From positions 21,051,647 through 21,115,646 of the forward strand of contig OY987298.1 in NCBI GenBank assembly GCA_963920635.1: a DNA stretch of 64,000 bases, read 5' to 3'. The stretch is from Pseudeuparius sepicola (taxonomy: Eukaryota; Arthropoda; Insecta; Coleoptera; Anthribidae). Numbering within the stretch: the first letter of the stretch is position 1; every line of letters begins with the position of its first letter. Both the position numbers and the translations under genes were made by a program. The notes under the pieces are model-generated. The model ran no database searches and was not told where the DNA came from. It saw nothing but the letters and a program-made list of their open reading frames with translations. Positions 32,476 to 43,766 of the stretch are shown here, one piece after another.

Positions 32476-32869
32476 CGCTAGTACTAATAATTTACTGCTT
32501 CAAAAAAACATTTACCTAAACATTTTTTTAATTTTTCAGTTACATACCGATTTTTATTTTTCTAGGACGATGATTTCGTATACAACTACTGAAATCTTTG
32601 GGCGTATGCTGTTGTCTCTGTCTCACAATGCATTTATCCTTGTGGATTGCCATAATATATAATAACCGTGAGGTCAATATTTAAAATACGGCGGGGCGGG
32701 CAACTGATAGGATATAGTAATCTTAGATCCAAATAAATTAGGTGGGTCATTGACCACATGACCTAATGGAGAAGCAGCGCCTGCTTCTGAAAATTAATTC
32801 TTAGAAATTCTTTTAGGCGCTATTCTGCACAGGACAAACCACGACATGATTTGATCATGTGTACCTAAT

Positions 32870-33250
32870 GTAGATTTCCCGAATGCGAAGCTGGTATGTA
32901 TTGTACGCCTGGCCTTGGCTTTCCCGAAACGCCAAAATCGCACTAACCATTAGTTAATTCGGACGTAAATTCGAGGCAAAAGAACACCCCAATCACCGGA
33001 ACCAATTAAAAGTTGCCCAGGAACTCGGAAATGAAATCGGACCGCCGCAGACTTGGCGAGCATCGACTTCCGCGCTAGATGTTTCCATTTAGATTATGCC
33101 GGCGCGGCTTAAAACTATTTGTTTTTAGCGGGCAAGTTGTTTAATTAGGGTGGGGCTCGTAATTGGCAACTTGTTCGAAAATAAAACTTTGAGCCGCGGG
33201 CAAATATTATGTAGTCCGAGCCGGCTTTATCTGAACGGGTAGTTAATGAA
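32870..33250. promoter_or_regulatory. Putative conserved non-coding element
   Basis: Non-repetitive, with several homeodomain-type sites (CATTAGTTAATTCGG, GTTTAATTAGGG, GTAATTGGC) among CpG-rich blocks (CGGACCGCCGCAGAC, GCCGGCGCGGC). No open frame longer than chance. The regulatory reading is inference. Confidence 0.4.
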
Positions 33251-33491
33251 CAGTTTCAACTGCGAATAAAATGCATTTGGATATTGCTCGAGCAACGGTG
33301 TCAAACAAGATTGCAACAGTACACTCCTGTTTGTTCGGTGAAATTACAAGAACAATTTGGCATACTTTCAGCTTATTAATTGTTGAAATTTGACAAAAGA
33401 CCTCACCCAAAAGTGGCGTGGCGCATGAGGTCACACGATCTCGACGGCCAATTCTGGTAGCGATTGTGTTTTACAAAAGTTTAACGTAGTA

Positions 33492-34471
33492 CTGGACCAA
33501 CACTATATTAAAGACCCGAGCATGCCGTCATATTTGATTGTTGTTTACGGATTGGGGTGGCGCTACACTACGAAAAAAATGGCGACTTATTATAGGTTAT
33601 AGGGGGGGTATTCTGTGGCTATTGAGATGTCAGTTTCTGACGTTTAAAAAATCCAAAATTTTAAATATCCAGCTTCATTACGATGTACCTTCTTTTTACG
33701 GTAACGAATTGTCTTTGCGTCCAGAGTCCAGATTTGGCAGTCAGTTTCTGACGTTTAAAAAATCGAAAATTTTAAATATCCAGCTTTATTACGATTTACC
33801 TTCTTTTTACGGTAACGAATTGTCTTTGCGTCCAGAGTCCAGATTTGGCAGTTTTATCCCATTAATACGGCTTTTCGAGGTAGATTTGTTTGTGATAACA
33901 TTAAATTTTCGCGCACATGAAGAAAATGGTATGCACAGACCATTAGGTGAATTGGAGAAGAATAAACACTATTTTGGAATTATGGTAAGATCTGATCAAC
34001 TAGCTGAAGAAGCGAAAATTAAAGATATTATTTTGGAAGAGTATTTTTTAACGTATGCAGGAATGAAAATAGAAAATTTTGTTTATAGCTTCAAAGCGAA
34101 CCAATAGTCAATAGTCCTCCATATAGAGAAGAAACTGATGAAAAATCTAATGCGTTTTATGCTTTCACATACTACAACTAGCCATGCGGACTGCGTTTCA
34201 AACCAAAAGGTACCAAATACTCTTGCTTGCTTTTTAGACTCGCTTTTCTTAAGAAAATGTATATAACAAACATATCAAACAAATATTTTATTTTATTTTG
34301 AATATTAACTTCGTTGTAACAGACATATTTGCATGTTTTTATTTTATAAAAGATTCTGCAACAATGGTGTTTTAACTAAAACGACCGTGTAAATTTGTTT
34401 CGTCGTGTGGCGCCAGTGGCGATCGCTTGAAAAAGCGCTATGCACAGGTCTTTAATATAGTGTTGGTCCAG
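33492..34471 (+). mobile_element. Unclassified TIR transposon with 7-bp duplication
   Basis: Perfect 25-bp TIRs (CTGGACCAACACTATATTAA at the left tip, inverted at the right), flanked by CGTAGTA at 33,485-33,491 and 34,472-34,478. A 7-bp duplication fits few known groups (P elements have 7-8 bp), but the TIR is not one I recognise. It contains one open frame. Confidence 0.85.
33538..34107 (+). CDS. Hypothetical protein of the 33.49-kb element, 37-residue duplication
   Basis: 189-codon frame. Residues about 32-68 and 69-105 are near-identical 37-residue repeats (QFLTFKKSKILNIQLHYD / QFLTFKKSKILNIQLYYD), from an exact-period 111-bp duplication. C-terminal half includes HRPLGELEKNKHYFGIMV and EEAKIKDIILEEYFLTYAG. 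A following frame (PPYREETDEKSNAFYAF, about 34,112-34,180) looks like its continuation after a frameshift. I do not recognise the family; no catalytic triad can be placed. The start codon is uncertain. Confidence 0.45.
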   Translation: MLFTDWGGATLRKKWRLIIGYRGGILWLLRCQFLTFKKSKILNIQLHYDVPSFYGNELSLRPESRFGSQFLTFKKSKILNIQLYYDLPSFYGNELSLRPESRFGSFIPLIRLFEVDLFVITLNFRAHEENGMHRPLGELEKNKHYFGIMVRSDQLAEEAKIKDIILEEYFLTYAGMKIENFVYSFKANQ

Positions 34472-34659
34472 CGTAGTATTAACCAATAAGAAACTTTGTG
34501 AAAAAAAAGAGGTTAGAAGTAAAAATATTGCAAGAAAACAAAACTTAGGAATTTCCTTCCGAAACATTGCATACTTATAAATGTACCATTACAGAACAAA
34601 CACTTTTTCTTAACCTCTATCGCTGTTTCCAGTACAAAATAGTTATTTAAATTGCAAGA

Positions 34660-35078
34660 AGGGTAAGTTCGCTTTTATGGCCACGTTGCCTTGGTCCTTA
34701 AAAATACATTCGAAGCAAAAATGTTCAGTGATAAATAATATAAGACGCAGCAAATAAAAAAGTTGAGACTTTCTGTGGGACTCCAACCCTGGACCTACCA
34801 ATTACCTACTAGTCGGGTGCTCTATACACTGCACTGTTTAATGGCTTATCGACTTTAGTCTATTAGGCCACTCTTATTTCACACTGGGTAAATATTGACA
34901 CTATTAAATTATCTTTGGCATACCTACTTCTTGATCTTTTTTATCAAAATAAGTTACTCAAGATATTGACAAGACTGAGTCGCCACAGACGCTAGACCGC
35001 CACAGTGGCTATGGTTCCTTCCTACCGCATGCTGTCGCCACCACCCGACCATTGCTTTTGTTTTGGGAATAAATATTA
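34660..35078 (-). repeat. Repeat family R1, copy 3, with tRNA-like head
   Basis: Minus strand at about 34,775-34,850 has a B-box-like GGTTGGAGTCC and tRNA-like arms. To the right, ACTCAAGATATTGACAAGAC and TTTTGTTTTGGGAATA match 23,322-23,400. A Penelope-like hairpin is inserted at its right end. Confidence 0.5.
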
Positions 35079-35093
35079 AACTTCAGTTAGTTT

Positions 35094-35343
35094 TTTTGAT
35101 TTGTTTCCTGGTAGATTTTTTTCAAATTAATAACGAATTTCCTGGGGTTTTTCTACCAAATATATATATTTTTTTATTAATACATCTTCGTAACTACGTA
35201 CGTTTCAGCTTAGTTAAAGTTAAAAACAATTGTAATATTGTAACCTGATGATGGCTAACTAAGCTGAAACGTACGTAGTTACGAAGATGTATTGATAAAA
35301 AAATATATATATTTGGTAGAAAAACCCCAGGAAATTCGTTATT
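35094..35343. mobile_element. Hairpin insertion with 15-bp duplication and hammerhead-like motif
   Basis: Arms TTTCCTGGGGTTTTTCTACC and CTACGTACGTTTCAGCTTAG are mirrored on the right. The centre has AACCTGATGATGGCTAAC, then AAGCTGAAACGTACG: CTGATGAT, possible stem GGCT/AGCT, GAAAC. Flanked by AACTTCAGTTAGTTT (35,079-35,093 and 35,344-35,358). The related site at 23.39-23.41 kb lacks the insertion. Long variable duplications and inverted terminal pieces fit Penelope-like elements. Confidence 0.7.
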
Positions 35344-35679
35344 AACTTCAGTTAGTTTACACCAACAAAACTCAGGGGGCGCTAAATTTACTTTAACGTA
35401 GGACTGAAACGAATTGTGACTAGTTTTTTAAGAATACATTGAAGTAAATTAACTAATATGAATTAGCTGCAATCCTCCTACTTTCCGAGAAGAGTTGAGC
35501 CATCCTTCCAGCGATGTCTGAACTTGCCCTATCGTATAAGTAATCTAGTAATCTGTAATAATTATTGAATTACAATCATGTCATAATAACCATTGTCAGG
35601 ATGTTTTGTAGCTTAGAAAAAAAAAACAATAAAAAATGAACCCGGGTAATAAGGTTCATTCGTCCCATGCACGTTTTAA

Positions 35680-37158
35680 CCCATTAGCGCCTTGCGTTAC
35701 CATATGGCAACGTCCAACAGGTGATCTTTTCGACGCGTCCTAACTTGTCAGCGATTTTATTTCGTTTACGGTAGGAATATTATTACTGACGTATTACTGT
35801 TTGGAATACATTCGTACTGGCAAATTCAGTTTACATTTGATTGTTAGAGTGTGAGCAGTGCTAGAATATACCATTCAAATAAATCATCGAAAAAAATGGA
35901 GCCTCGGTTTGAGTAAGTATGTTTATTTTTATGTCACATATTTTTGTTACTTTGGATTTATATTTATGTATAGAATGCGTTAGAGTATTCATTGACAAAA
36001 TATAAAGACATTTTACTAAAAACTAGCTGACTAACATATTCGTAAACATGACTGTTGCCATATGGCAACGCTAGGCGCTTACATTCAGTAAATATTTATT
36101 TTTCAATTCCAGGAGAGGATTCTCAGTTTCTCAAGCACTAGATATGATTTACAATGATGAAACTTAGACCAATGATTGAAATGCTAAAAGATCGATGTAT
36201 CCACAATTTTGTTCCAGAATTGAACCTATCATACGATGAAAGTATGGTAAAGTATTATGGGAAGCACAGTTGCAAACAGTTTATTCGGGGCAAGCCAATC
36301 AGGTTTGGCTACAAAATCTGGAGCCTATAGGCTCCAGATTTAGTGTTTATAAACACTAAAGATGGCTACCTAATAAACTTTGATTTTTATCAGGGAAAGA
36401 GTCCTAAAATGAATTCGGACTATGATGTTCTATTTGGTAAAGCCGCTAGCCCACTTCTGATAATGTTAGATGAACTTCCGCTAGGAAAAAGACAGTTGGG
36501 GTATACTTTCTATATGGATAATTTATTTTCTAATCCAGCACTATTTTCTTTTTTGCAATTTCGCGGCTATTCCGCCATTGGGACAATTCGAGAAAATAGA
36601 AGTCCAACACAGTGCACCCTAACTAACAACTTGCGTATCAAGTTCGTCCTAAAGGTGCTGGAAGACATGCAGGATTAATAGAGTCCTCAAATAATAGCCG
36701 TATTTCAGATAATATTAGATTTGATAGAATTGACCACTTTGTTCAGCATACAGAAGGCCATAAAAAAAGAAGGTGCGCGCGCAGTACATGCAAGTCCATA
36801 GTTAGAACAATGTGCTGGAAGTGTAATGTAGCCTTGTGTATTGACTATTTCCAGCCATTCCATTGTCGATAGCATAATCTGCTATTGCATATTATTGAAA
36901 ATAATATATACTTGACGATATTACACTGTTTCATTGCTTTCCAAATAACTGCCAAAACCTTTTTGATTTCTTATAAAATTAGACACTTTGACTTCACAAG
37001 CTCCTAGCGTTACCATATGGCAACAGCCTATATTTCAAAAAGTACTACTCAGATATTTTTGGAATAAAATATTTTCGTTTCAGGGAGTCATTTTTTACAG
37101 TTATTTAAGAAAAAATATCGAAATTTGAAAAAAAATACATAATTCAGGCGTTAATGGG
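35680..37158 (+). mobile_element. Internally deleted piggyBac element
   Basis: TTAA flanks both ends (35,676-35,679 and 37,159-37,162). Tips CCCATTAGCGCC and GGCGTTAATGGG are the short CCC/GGG inverted repeats of piggyBac. The 16-bp palindrome GTTRCCATATGGCAAC appears near the left end (about 35,697), in the intron (about 36,054) and near the right end (about 37,011). Confidence 0.93.
35896..36872 (+). pseudogene. piggyBac transposase, deleted and frameshifted
   Basis: ATG 35,896 opens MEPRFE; a GT-AG intron (35,913-36,112) joins to [16 protein letters not shown], followed by a stop. The region up to the DDE core is deleted. Then comes [29 protein letters not shown] and [14 protein letters not shown] (first catalytic Asp in YDESM). 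A TAG stop lies in a short palindromic insertion (GGAGCCTATAGGCTCC). It continues DGYLINFDFYQGK and GYTFYMDNLFSNPALF (second Asp in MDN). A frameshift near 36,640 leads into RRCARSTCKS and CWKCNVALC, the C-terminal Cys-rich zinc finger. Inactive, but all domains are recognisable. Confidence 0.88.
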
Positions 37159-37289
37159 TTAAACTTCGAGAAAAAAATCTTTCGCATTTTAACTGAACTG
37201 AATAACCCTGAATAACCCTGTATAAAAGGCTACTTTTAGAAACACTAACGAAAAAGTACCTATTCGTCGTTAACTAGACAGATTGGTTG

Positions 37290-37650
37290 GGTCCGTGGTA
37301 ATTTTCTCGGTAAGGGCTTAATCTTTGGTCGTCTCGGGTAACTATGGTATAATCACCTCCTTTGCCCTTTAATTTCCTTCCAACCAACCATTTACTAAAA
37401 ATAGGGAACGACCCCTCGTGAAGCCGACCGAAAACCCAGAGACAATGCATAATTCTAGCAACCCAATATGCGGCTTGCCAAGTTTAGTATAGACAAATTT
37501 GCATTAACGTGTAGCCGGTGTTCGATAGTCGGCCGACGAGATAATTCAAAATAAATTAATTATCGGACAGTATCGACATGGCGGAATATATTAGCTCGCC
37601 CGCGAACGCGCCTGTATCGGTTTAACCAAAGGTGATATTGGATTGGGTAG
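37290..37650. promoter_or_regulatory. Putative conserved non-coding element
   Basis: Unique, GC-richer sequence with AT-type homeodomain cores (AATAAATTAATTATCGG, GCATTAACG) and CpG blocks (GTCGGCCGACGAG, GCCCGCGAACGCG). No open frame and no transposon ends. 37,650-38,204 following it is AT-rich, with many TAAAATTACA-type words but no gene. Confidence 0.4.
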
Positions 37651-38204
37651 CTGCAATACAATATTATGGGTTTAATAGAACGAAGCTGGCTCACTTACCC
37701 GAAGCTGCAATATGTCATGTATTGTGTTAATTTTACATGGTCGTAAATTACCTGGAACAAAGAAAGTTATTAATACGAAATACTAAACCCTTATTCATTA
37801 AAAAATATCCTGCGTTTTTACACAAACTTTACAGAGCCGCTGTAAATATGATAGAACTATTACCTTGTGTATTATTACAAATAATTTAATTTTAAATTTT
37901 GTGACGCAGGTGTAAAATTACATTTATGAATTACTTAAGATGTATATGGTACTGTCACGGCTATCTTACACCAAAGTTCTGTAGTAAAAGTGTAATTTTA
38001 TGTAAACTTTAATGTGAAAATTACAGAAGATAATAATATGTAATTTTACATTTTGATAATTGAAGCAAACTTGCACAACATGTGTGTTAACCGACTGTAT
38101 AAATATAATTTACATATTTTTCCGTATTTTGCTAAAAAAGAAGTTTTTGATTTGGAGAGAGCATACTAACTGGTCTACTAAGTATTCTTAGTTATGGAGC
38201 TGAA

Positions 38205-38530
38205 TTATGTTGTGGTATTATTACTAGACATATTGTATAAAATGTAATGTTTATGAATTTACTTTCATCTTGTTCATGTCTCTTGTTTACACTGACGCCT
38301 CAGTCAAAGCTGTCACATTCAGCAATAATTATTCTTGACAGTAACCAGTAAATTTATTAAAAATAACTCGTTTTGGAGATATAAATATACAAGAAATTAA
38401 TAAGGAATGGTATTCGTGAAATATTCTCATCAAAAAACAGGCGTGCAGAAATTTTTTCTTGGCAACTTTATTCTCTAGCAGTATTTTGCCTTAAGCAAGG
38501 TCACTCGTACTCAGAATTTTATCAGGAAAT
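38205..38530. repeat. Dispersed repeat family R2, copy 2
   Basis: Matches 28,490-28,895 in order: TGTGGTATTATTACTAG, CTTGTTTACACTGACG, CAGTCAAAGCTGTCA, CGTGAAATATT, AGCAGTATTTTGCC. 38,625-38,666 nearby is a 20-bp tandem pair (AATAATACATAATATCATAA). 38,670-39,479 shows no gene. Confidence 0.55.
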
Positions 38531-39972
38531 ATAGAGACCAATTTACGCTCTATATCTTTCTAGATAAAATAATGCATTCAAAAAATTTATAGACAAAATG
38601 TCCGTCACTTGTAATTCTCCATAGGATAATACATAATATCATAAAATAATACATAATATCATAAAATAGCTACTTTTGGAAGGAGGGTATGTTTGAACAT
38701 AAACTTAAATCTGAGAGTTTAAGTAAATTCTTAAAGTTAATTTATTTAAGAGTTCTCTTTAAATTTATATCTATAGATGCAAAAAATAGGACACAAAAAG
38801 AATCTTTAAATAGGTTTATTAAATTTACTATAAATTAACGAACACATCTATGGGTTCAGTAGTGTTAAGTACTATTGGCATTCTGGATTATTCAACAGTC
38901 ATAAAATAGTGTCTCTGTTTTCCTCCTGACTACTTTGCAGTCTCAGAGGGAACAAGAGAACTCACGGTCACAGTTATTTAACTCACACAAATTAATTAAA
39001 AAAAAAACGATGTTTTCGAGAATGGTTTGAAATGAATAGGTTCATCAAATCTGGAAGCACATGTGAAATGAGTATTGAAAGTTAGGTATCTGTATTTTTA
39101 AGTCCCGTTTGACCAACAATTGCTTGAAGACCACTTTAAATTGCAACGAAGTTCAAAGAACTTTGCAAATTTCGTGTTTCTGTCAGAATAAATTAACGAA
39201 CACAATTAAAGATTCTGACTGTTCTTCTGTCAGCAGATAATTTCTGAAAATTAGATATCCATGGTAACAGCCGAGCTATAGTCAGACTATTATAGGAGAT
39301 GGAAGCGTTTACTATAGAAAGAGACTTTCTTTCCACTGAGAAATCAATGCTACAATTTAGACTGGTGCCAATATATTTTTGGAAAAATAAAATAATTAAC
39401 AGGCAAGGACCAACCAGAAAATTTAGTTAAGGTTATAACAAAGAGAAAACAAAAACTTAAACACGACATCAGTCAAAATGCGATTTTTCGCGAAACTTAA
39501 CCTCCTTAGCGGAAAATGGTGTAAATATTTTAAAAAACCCAAAACTTTCATATGATGCATTTTTCAACAGAACCTTAAATTTTCCGAGAAAATTGGGGAT
39601 ATCCGATTTTTCGGATTTTTATGGTTTCTCTTAAAAATTAGGTATCTACTCAATTTACATGAAATTTAGTGAAAGTACCTTTGTCTGCATTGAATAAGCC
39701 TGATTTTATTGAAATCTGGGAGACAAATAGCTTAGAAAATATCCACATTTTTCCAAAGAAAAAAAACAAAACAATAATATCTTCCATGAAAAACTATACT
39801 GGTGTTTTTTCGGTTCTAAATATTTTGTCCTAGCCCATTTTAATTGTTGAAATGTCAATTTTAAAATTGATGTTGATGTTTTATTTTTTTGGAAACCGCT
39901 TATAATTGCAAAAAAAAACAAAAAAATGCACCGTCAAATCGTTTGAAAGGCTTCTATAACCATAAAGGAGTA

Positions 39973-40913
39973 CAGTGGCGTATCCAGGATTAATGTCTGG
40001 GGGGGGGGGGGGGGCGGGCAATCAGTCATAAATAACAAAACTCATCTACCGAGTTTTGTTATTTATAACTGATTTTATTGAATTTTAATGAATAAAAACA
40101 GAACAAAAACATGTTTTCTAAAAGAAATAAATACAGGGTGTCCGGAGATAAATGCACCAACTTGAAGAATTAAAGAGAAAAATGGAAAATATTACGAAAA
40201 GTTCATATGAACATGGGTCCGCAGATGTTTTCGAGATGCAGGGTGTTGAAATTGAAATTTTATTTTCGATTTTTTTAAGTAACTTTTTGAGACGACAAAA
40301 TTTTCTTGCAAAATTTGGTAGCCGGGTGTTTTTTTTTTTGGGAATTTGCCCGAACTTTTTTGACAGTAAACTTTTACGACATTTTGTGAATGTATCCTCT
40401 TCCCACACGTTTTCTAAGCAAAAAAGGTATCCTTGTCGAATACCGCCAAAGGTGACCGTTCTCGAGAAATTTTCAAATTTCTGCATCGATGCAGGTGCAT
40501 ATATCGAAATTCAAAATAAAATTTAAATAAAGCAGCACATTTATTTTTTGACAGGTTAATTAACTTGTTGTTGTTGGTATTTTTGCAAGAAAATTTTGTC
40601 GTCTCAAAAAGGTACTTAACAAAATCGACAATTGTGCAAAATATGTTTAGTAGGTTGTTTTGCCTAATTTATGGTTACGCGCTGCGACCGACGGAGTGTG
40701 TGCATAATATACGACGGCGCGTTCTCAAATCTACCGCACAGGTTTTAATTTCGAGAAGACAAGATGAAACAAATAACCAATTGTAGATGTTTGATGTTCA
40801 CTGCATTTTCAGATTAGGCCAGGAGTATATAATTTTTGGTATTGTTAATTTTGATATTACAAATCTCGTTTATCTCGTAGTAATTGCCCCCTTTGCCCCT
40901 GAATACGTCACTG
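39973..40913. mobile_element. hAT element, 941 bp, with nested foldback
   Basis: Ends CAGTGGCGTATCCAGG (followed by a long G-run) and CTGAATACGTCACTG. Flanks AAGGAGTA (39,965-39,972) and AAGAAGTA (40,914-40,921) are an 8-bp duplication with one mismatch. Inside, ACAGGGTGTCCGGAGATAAA at 40,134 starts a Tc1-like foldback whose partial second arm (GACGACAAAATTTTCTTGCA inverted) ends near 40,620. No transposase. Confidence 0.82.
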
Positions 40914-40999
40914 AAGAAGTACCTAAGTTTTGGCGCCGTTAGGTTACTCTTAGGTTGGCCGACTAATCTTACAACTCTTACATCTTTTTAGCGAAAGTC

Positions 41000-41340
41000 T
41001 TTTGAACCTCTTAATTGGGTCTTGTACTTTTCTCCAGTATCGAAAGAAAACTCGAAAATCCAATATCCAAGAAAATCTCTCCCGATTTTCTATTTCCGAG
41101 AAACGGGACGGCTGTAGAATTCGCGAAATTGACGGGAATTCCTCTGGAACCACTCTTGGAAATTGCGTGTTTTTTCTTATTTCTCGATTATTACCCGAAG
41201 GCTTGGGGGAAGGTTCAAAAATTGCGACCCCAGAGCCCCAAGCCCCAAGCCGAAATAACGTAGCTGCCGTACGACCAAAAGGGGCAATTTCCGAAAATCT
41301 CGCGACATTTTCGGAATAATTTTTAGGTAGGGAACGACAC
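41000..41340. promoter_or_regulatory. Putative non-coding island
   Basis: GC-richer, non-repetitive sequence with CpGs (CGGGACGGCTGTAG) and an imperfect direct repeat CCCCAGAGCC/CCCCAAGCC. Frames open on both strands but code for nothing recognisable. 41,340-41,640 is unassigned. Confidence 0.3.
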
Positions 41341-42002
41341 ATAAAAGGATCATATTTATATTTCTCCCGGGAAAAAAGGTTAGTATCCTGAAATTGCCTC
41401 TTTACAAAAATCCGAAAAAGGGTTAAATATCTTAATCAGATCTTCGTCTTGCTTCCTATTGTCAAATGCCCTGCCAAAAGACCCTATTTAATAATTTCAG
41501 GTAGAGTTTTCAAAGGCCACTTTACCGCACCCGAATTTATATTTATATTTGCTTCTGCATCTTGCACTTCTAAGACCCAAACCATCATTCTTCGTCTCGT
41601 AGGTATTTAAGCAATTTTAAGTGGTTTCAATAAAAATTAACCATCAGCATGTCATACCTTTTTAAAGTAGACATTTCAACGGTTAAAATGAGCCTGAGAT
41701 TTCGTTTTTTTTTTCGTAAAATGTGAACATCTCGGAAACTACATATTTCGCAGAATCCAGTTAAATCAGGCTTATTCAACGCAAGAAAATGTATGCCTTA
41801 ATAAAATTCCATGTTATTTTAATGAGATTAAAAAAAAAAGAAAAACAATAAAATCGGTTTGCGCCATTTTTTTGAAAAATTAGAGGTTATGTTGAAAAAT
41901 GCCTTATATGTATGTTTTAGATTTTTTTAATATCTACATTTGTGTAGGGCATTTTCCGCGAGGATGTGACATTTCGCCGAAAATCGCACAAAAAAAATTT
42001 TC

Positions 42003-42030
42003 GGCATTCGGCGCGGCGCCGAATGTCGGG
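42003..42030. repeat. Short perfect palindrome
   Basis: CATTCGGCGC, a single G, then GCGCCGAATG: a 10-bp perfect stem with a 1-nt centre, preceded and followed by CGG/CGGG. It sits just outside the 41.99-kb arm end. Confidence 0.75.
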
Positions 42031-42199
42031 CGGTAGCCAAAATTTCAAGAAAGTCGGGGGTACCATTGGAAATAATCATTACCACTTCTTTTTTCATACG
42101 GCAGCGTTTATCCCCCAAAAAGGAGCAGTAGTGCATACGCTCCTTATTGCAAAGATCCTTGAGAAAAATGCACTTCCGACGTACTATCTAAATATTAGT

Positions 42200-42920
42200 T
42201 TACTTCGGCTTCGGACGTGTACGGAGTTAAACGCACGTCCAAAGAAGTCACGTGACAGCCCGCCAATGAGAGCGCAAGACGTATACTGACGTTTGTATCC
42301 GTCGCCACTTCCATAAATTTGTTAGCCTTTAAAATCCGCTGTGGCACTTTAGCCTAATTCTAAATGTTTTCAAGTTGATTATTTTTTCTTTTCCTGCAAA
42401 CAGGAGTTAATTTGAATGCATCTACATATGGTTTAGTGCCGTGCTTTGTATTTCTGACTGGCAACAGACATAATTTAGAAACCCAACCTCCGACCCTGAA
42501 TTATTCCGCCAAGTTAATGTGTCGTTCCCAACGATGCCGTTCCAGTTTCATTATCTTTCCCCGGCCTCGCATATTCATCGCCCGTCCGCGACCCTGACCC
42601 TGGCGGCCCCGCCCCGACCGGTTGCCATCAGGAGGGGGGCGCCGCGTTTCCAACGCCCGCTGCGATATTCGCGTGCGAACAAAACGAGTGTTCCGGCGTA
42701 GATAAACGCGTGCGTGTCGGCCCGCGCCTTCGGCTTGCCGCCATCGCCGATTGCGACGGCACTAAATCAAATCCGGGGCCCCGGCGTTCTCTTCCTCTCT
42801 CCGGAGATCGACGAAAAAGGGCTGACGGCGGCCGGCGCGAATGCGAATACGTCTGCAGTTGGGTTGGGTGGCCCGCGCTTGGGAATTCTGGGAATCGAAA
42901 CGTTTCCAAGCAAAGGCGAT
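42200..42920. promoter_or_regulatory. CpG-rich island
   Basis: A long GC-rich stretch (GGCGGCCCCGCCCCGACCGG, CTGACGGCGGCCGGCGCG). Overlapping frames on both strands (up to 155 codons at 42,714-43,181) follow GC content and run on into clearly AT-rich non-coding DNA, so no CDS is called. It could be a promoter or enhancer island or an unrecognised first exon. 42,920-43,766 beyond is AT-rich without features. Confidence 0.4.
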
Positions 42921-43766
42921 TTGATATTTTTGTTTTTTTTTTATCATACCTATATTATGTACTCCTATAATTTTTGTTCACTTTTTAACATTATTAAAGT
43001 GAATTGTGTTTACAATGATTGCCACAATTATCTTGGTATTGTCGTATTTTTGTATTCAACACATATTTTTTGGCTTATTTGGCCCACATCCAATTTCCAG
43101 TTACGCTTCATTATTCTTCCTTATTCAATGCAGAGATCTAAAGTCTATCCAAGTTACAGCGGCAGTAGATATAAACAATAGTCGCATTGCGATTGATTAC
43201 CAGGGTCTGACTAATATGAGATTCCCAGTGGCTTGTAATTCTGAACTAATTCTTTTAGAAGTTCTAAAAATTGTGTTTTTACCTTTCGTGGATCTTTATA
43301 AATTTCTTTAAATTAAGTAGCAAAATAAATTTAGAGAATACACTGCTCGCGATACGATCTAAAATATGCAGGAAACTCGACTGAGGGAAGAGCCGGCCCT
43401 GCATTCTGCTCGCCGCGTAAACACTTGACATTTTATGACGGCCAGAGCAATAAGAGAATAAGTTACGTGGTGGCCAATGCTTTGATCCACTGCCTCTGTA
43501 ACTTGGATAGACTTTAGATTCTCAAACATTTGAAATTCATAGTGCTAACGAGATGAAATATTTAATTACCCAATTACATATAGATAAACACTTGCGATGG
43601 AACTGTAAATAGACCAACGTCACTAACTAGCCAGGTTCAAGCTATACACACAATACTTTTGCGATAAATCACAATTATTAAGAACTATAAGCTATAAACT
43701 CTTTGCAGAAAGTGAAATATTAGACGATATAAAGCAGCTTTTCTGCCGAGAGCTCCTTTTTCTATA

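Larger units (their letters stand above)
39480..41992. mobile_element. Pair of inverted arms flanking a hAT insertion and an island
   Basis: Left arm about 39,480-39,730 (GCGGAAAATGG, GCATTTTTCAACA, GAATAAGCCTGATTTTA) is mirrored at about 41,770-41,992 (AAATCAGGCTTATTC, TTGAAAAATGC, CATTTTCCGCG). The space between contains the hAT element and the 41.0-41.3 kb island. It could be one large foldback or two independent insertions in opposite orientation; I cannot decide. Confidence 0.45.

Noticed and set aside
42714..43181. 155-codon frame in the CpG island
   Set aside because: Only its first half is GC-rich; the rest runs through obviously non-coding AT-rich DNA with low-complexity hydrophobic residues.
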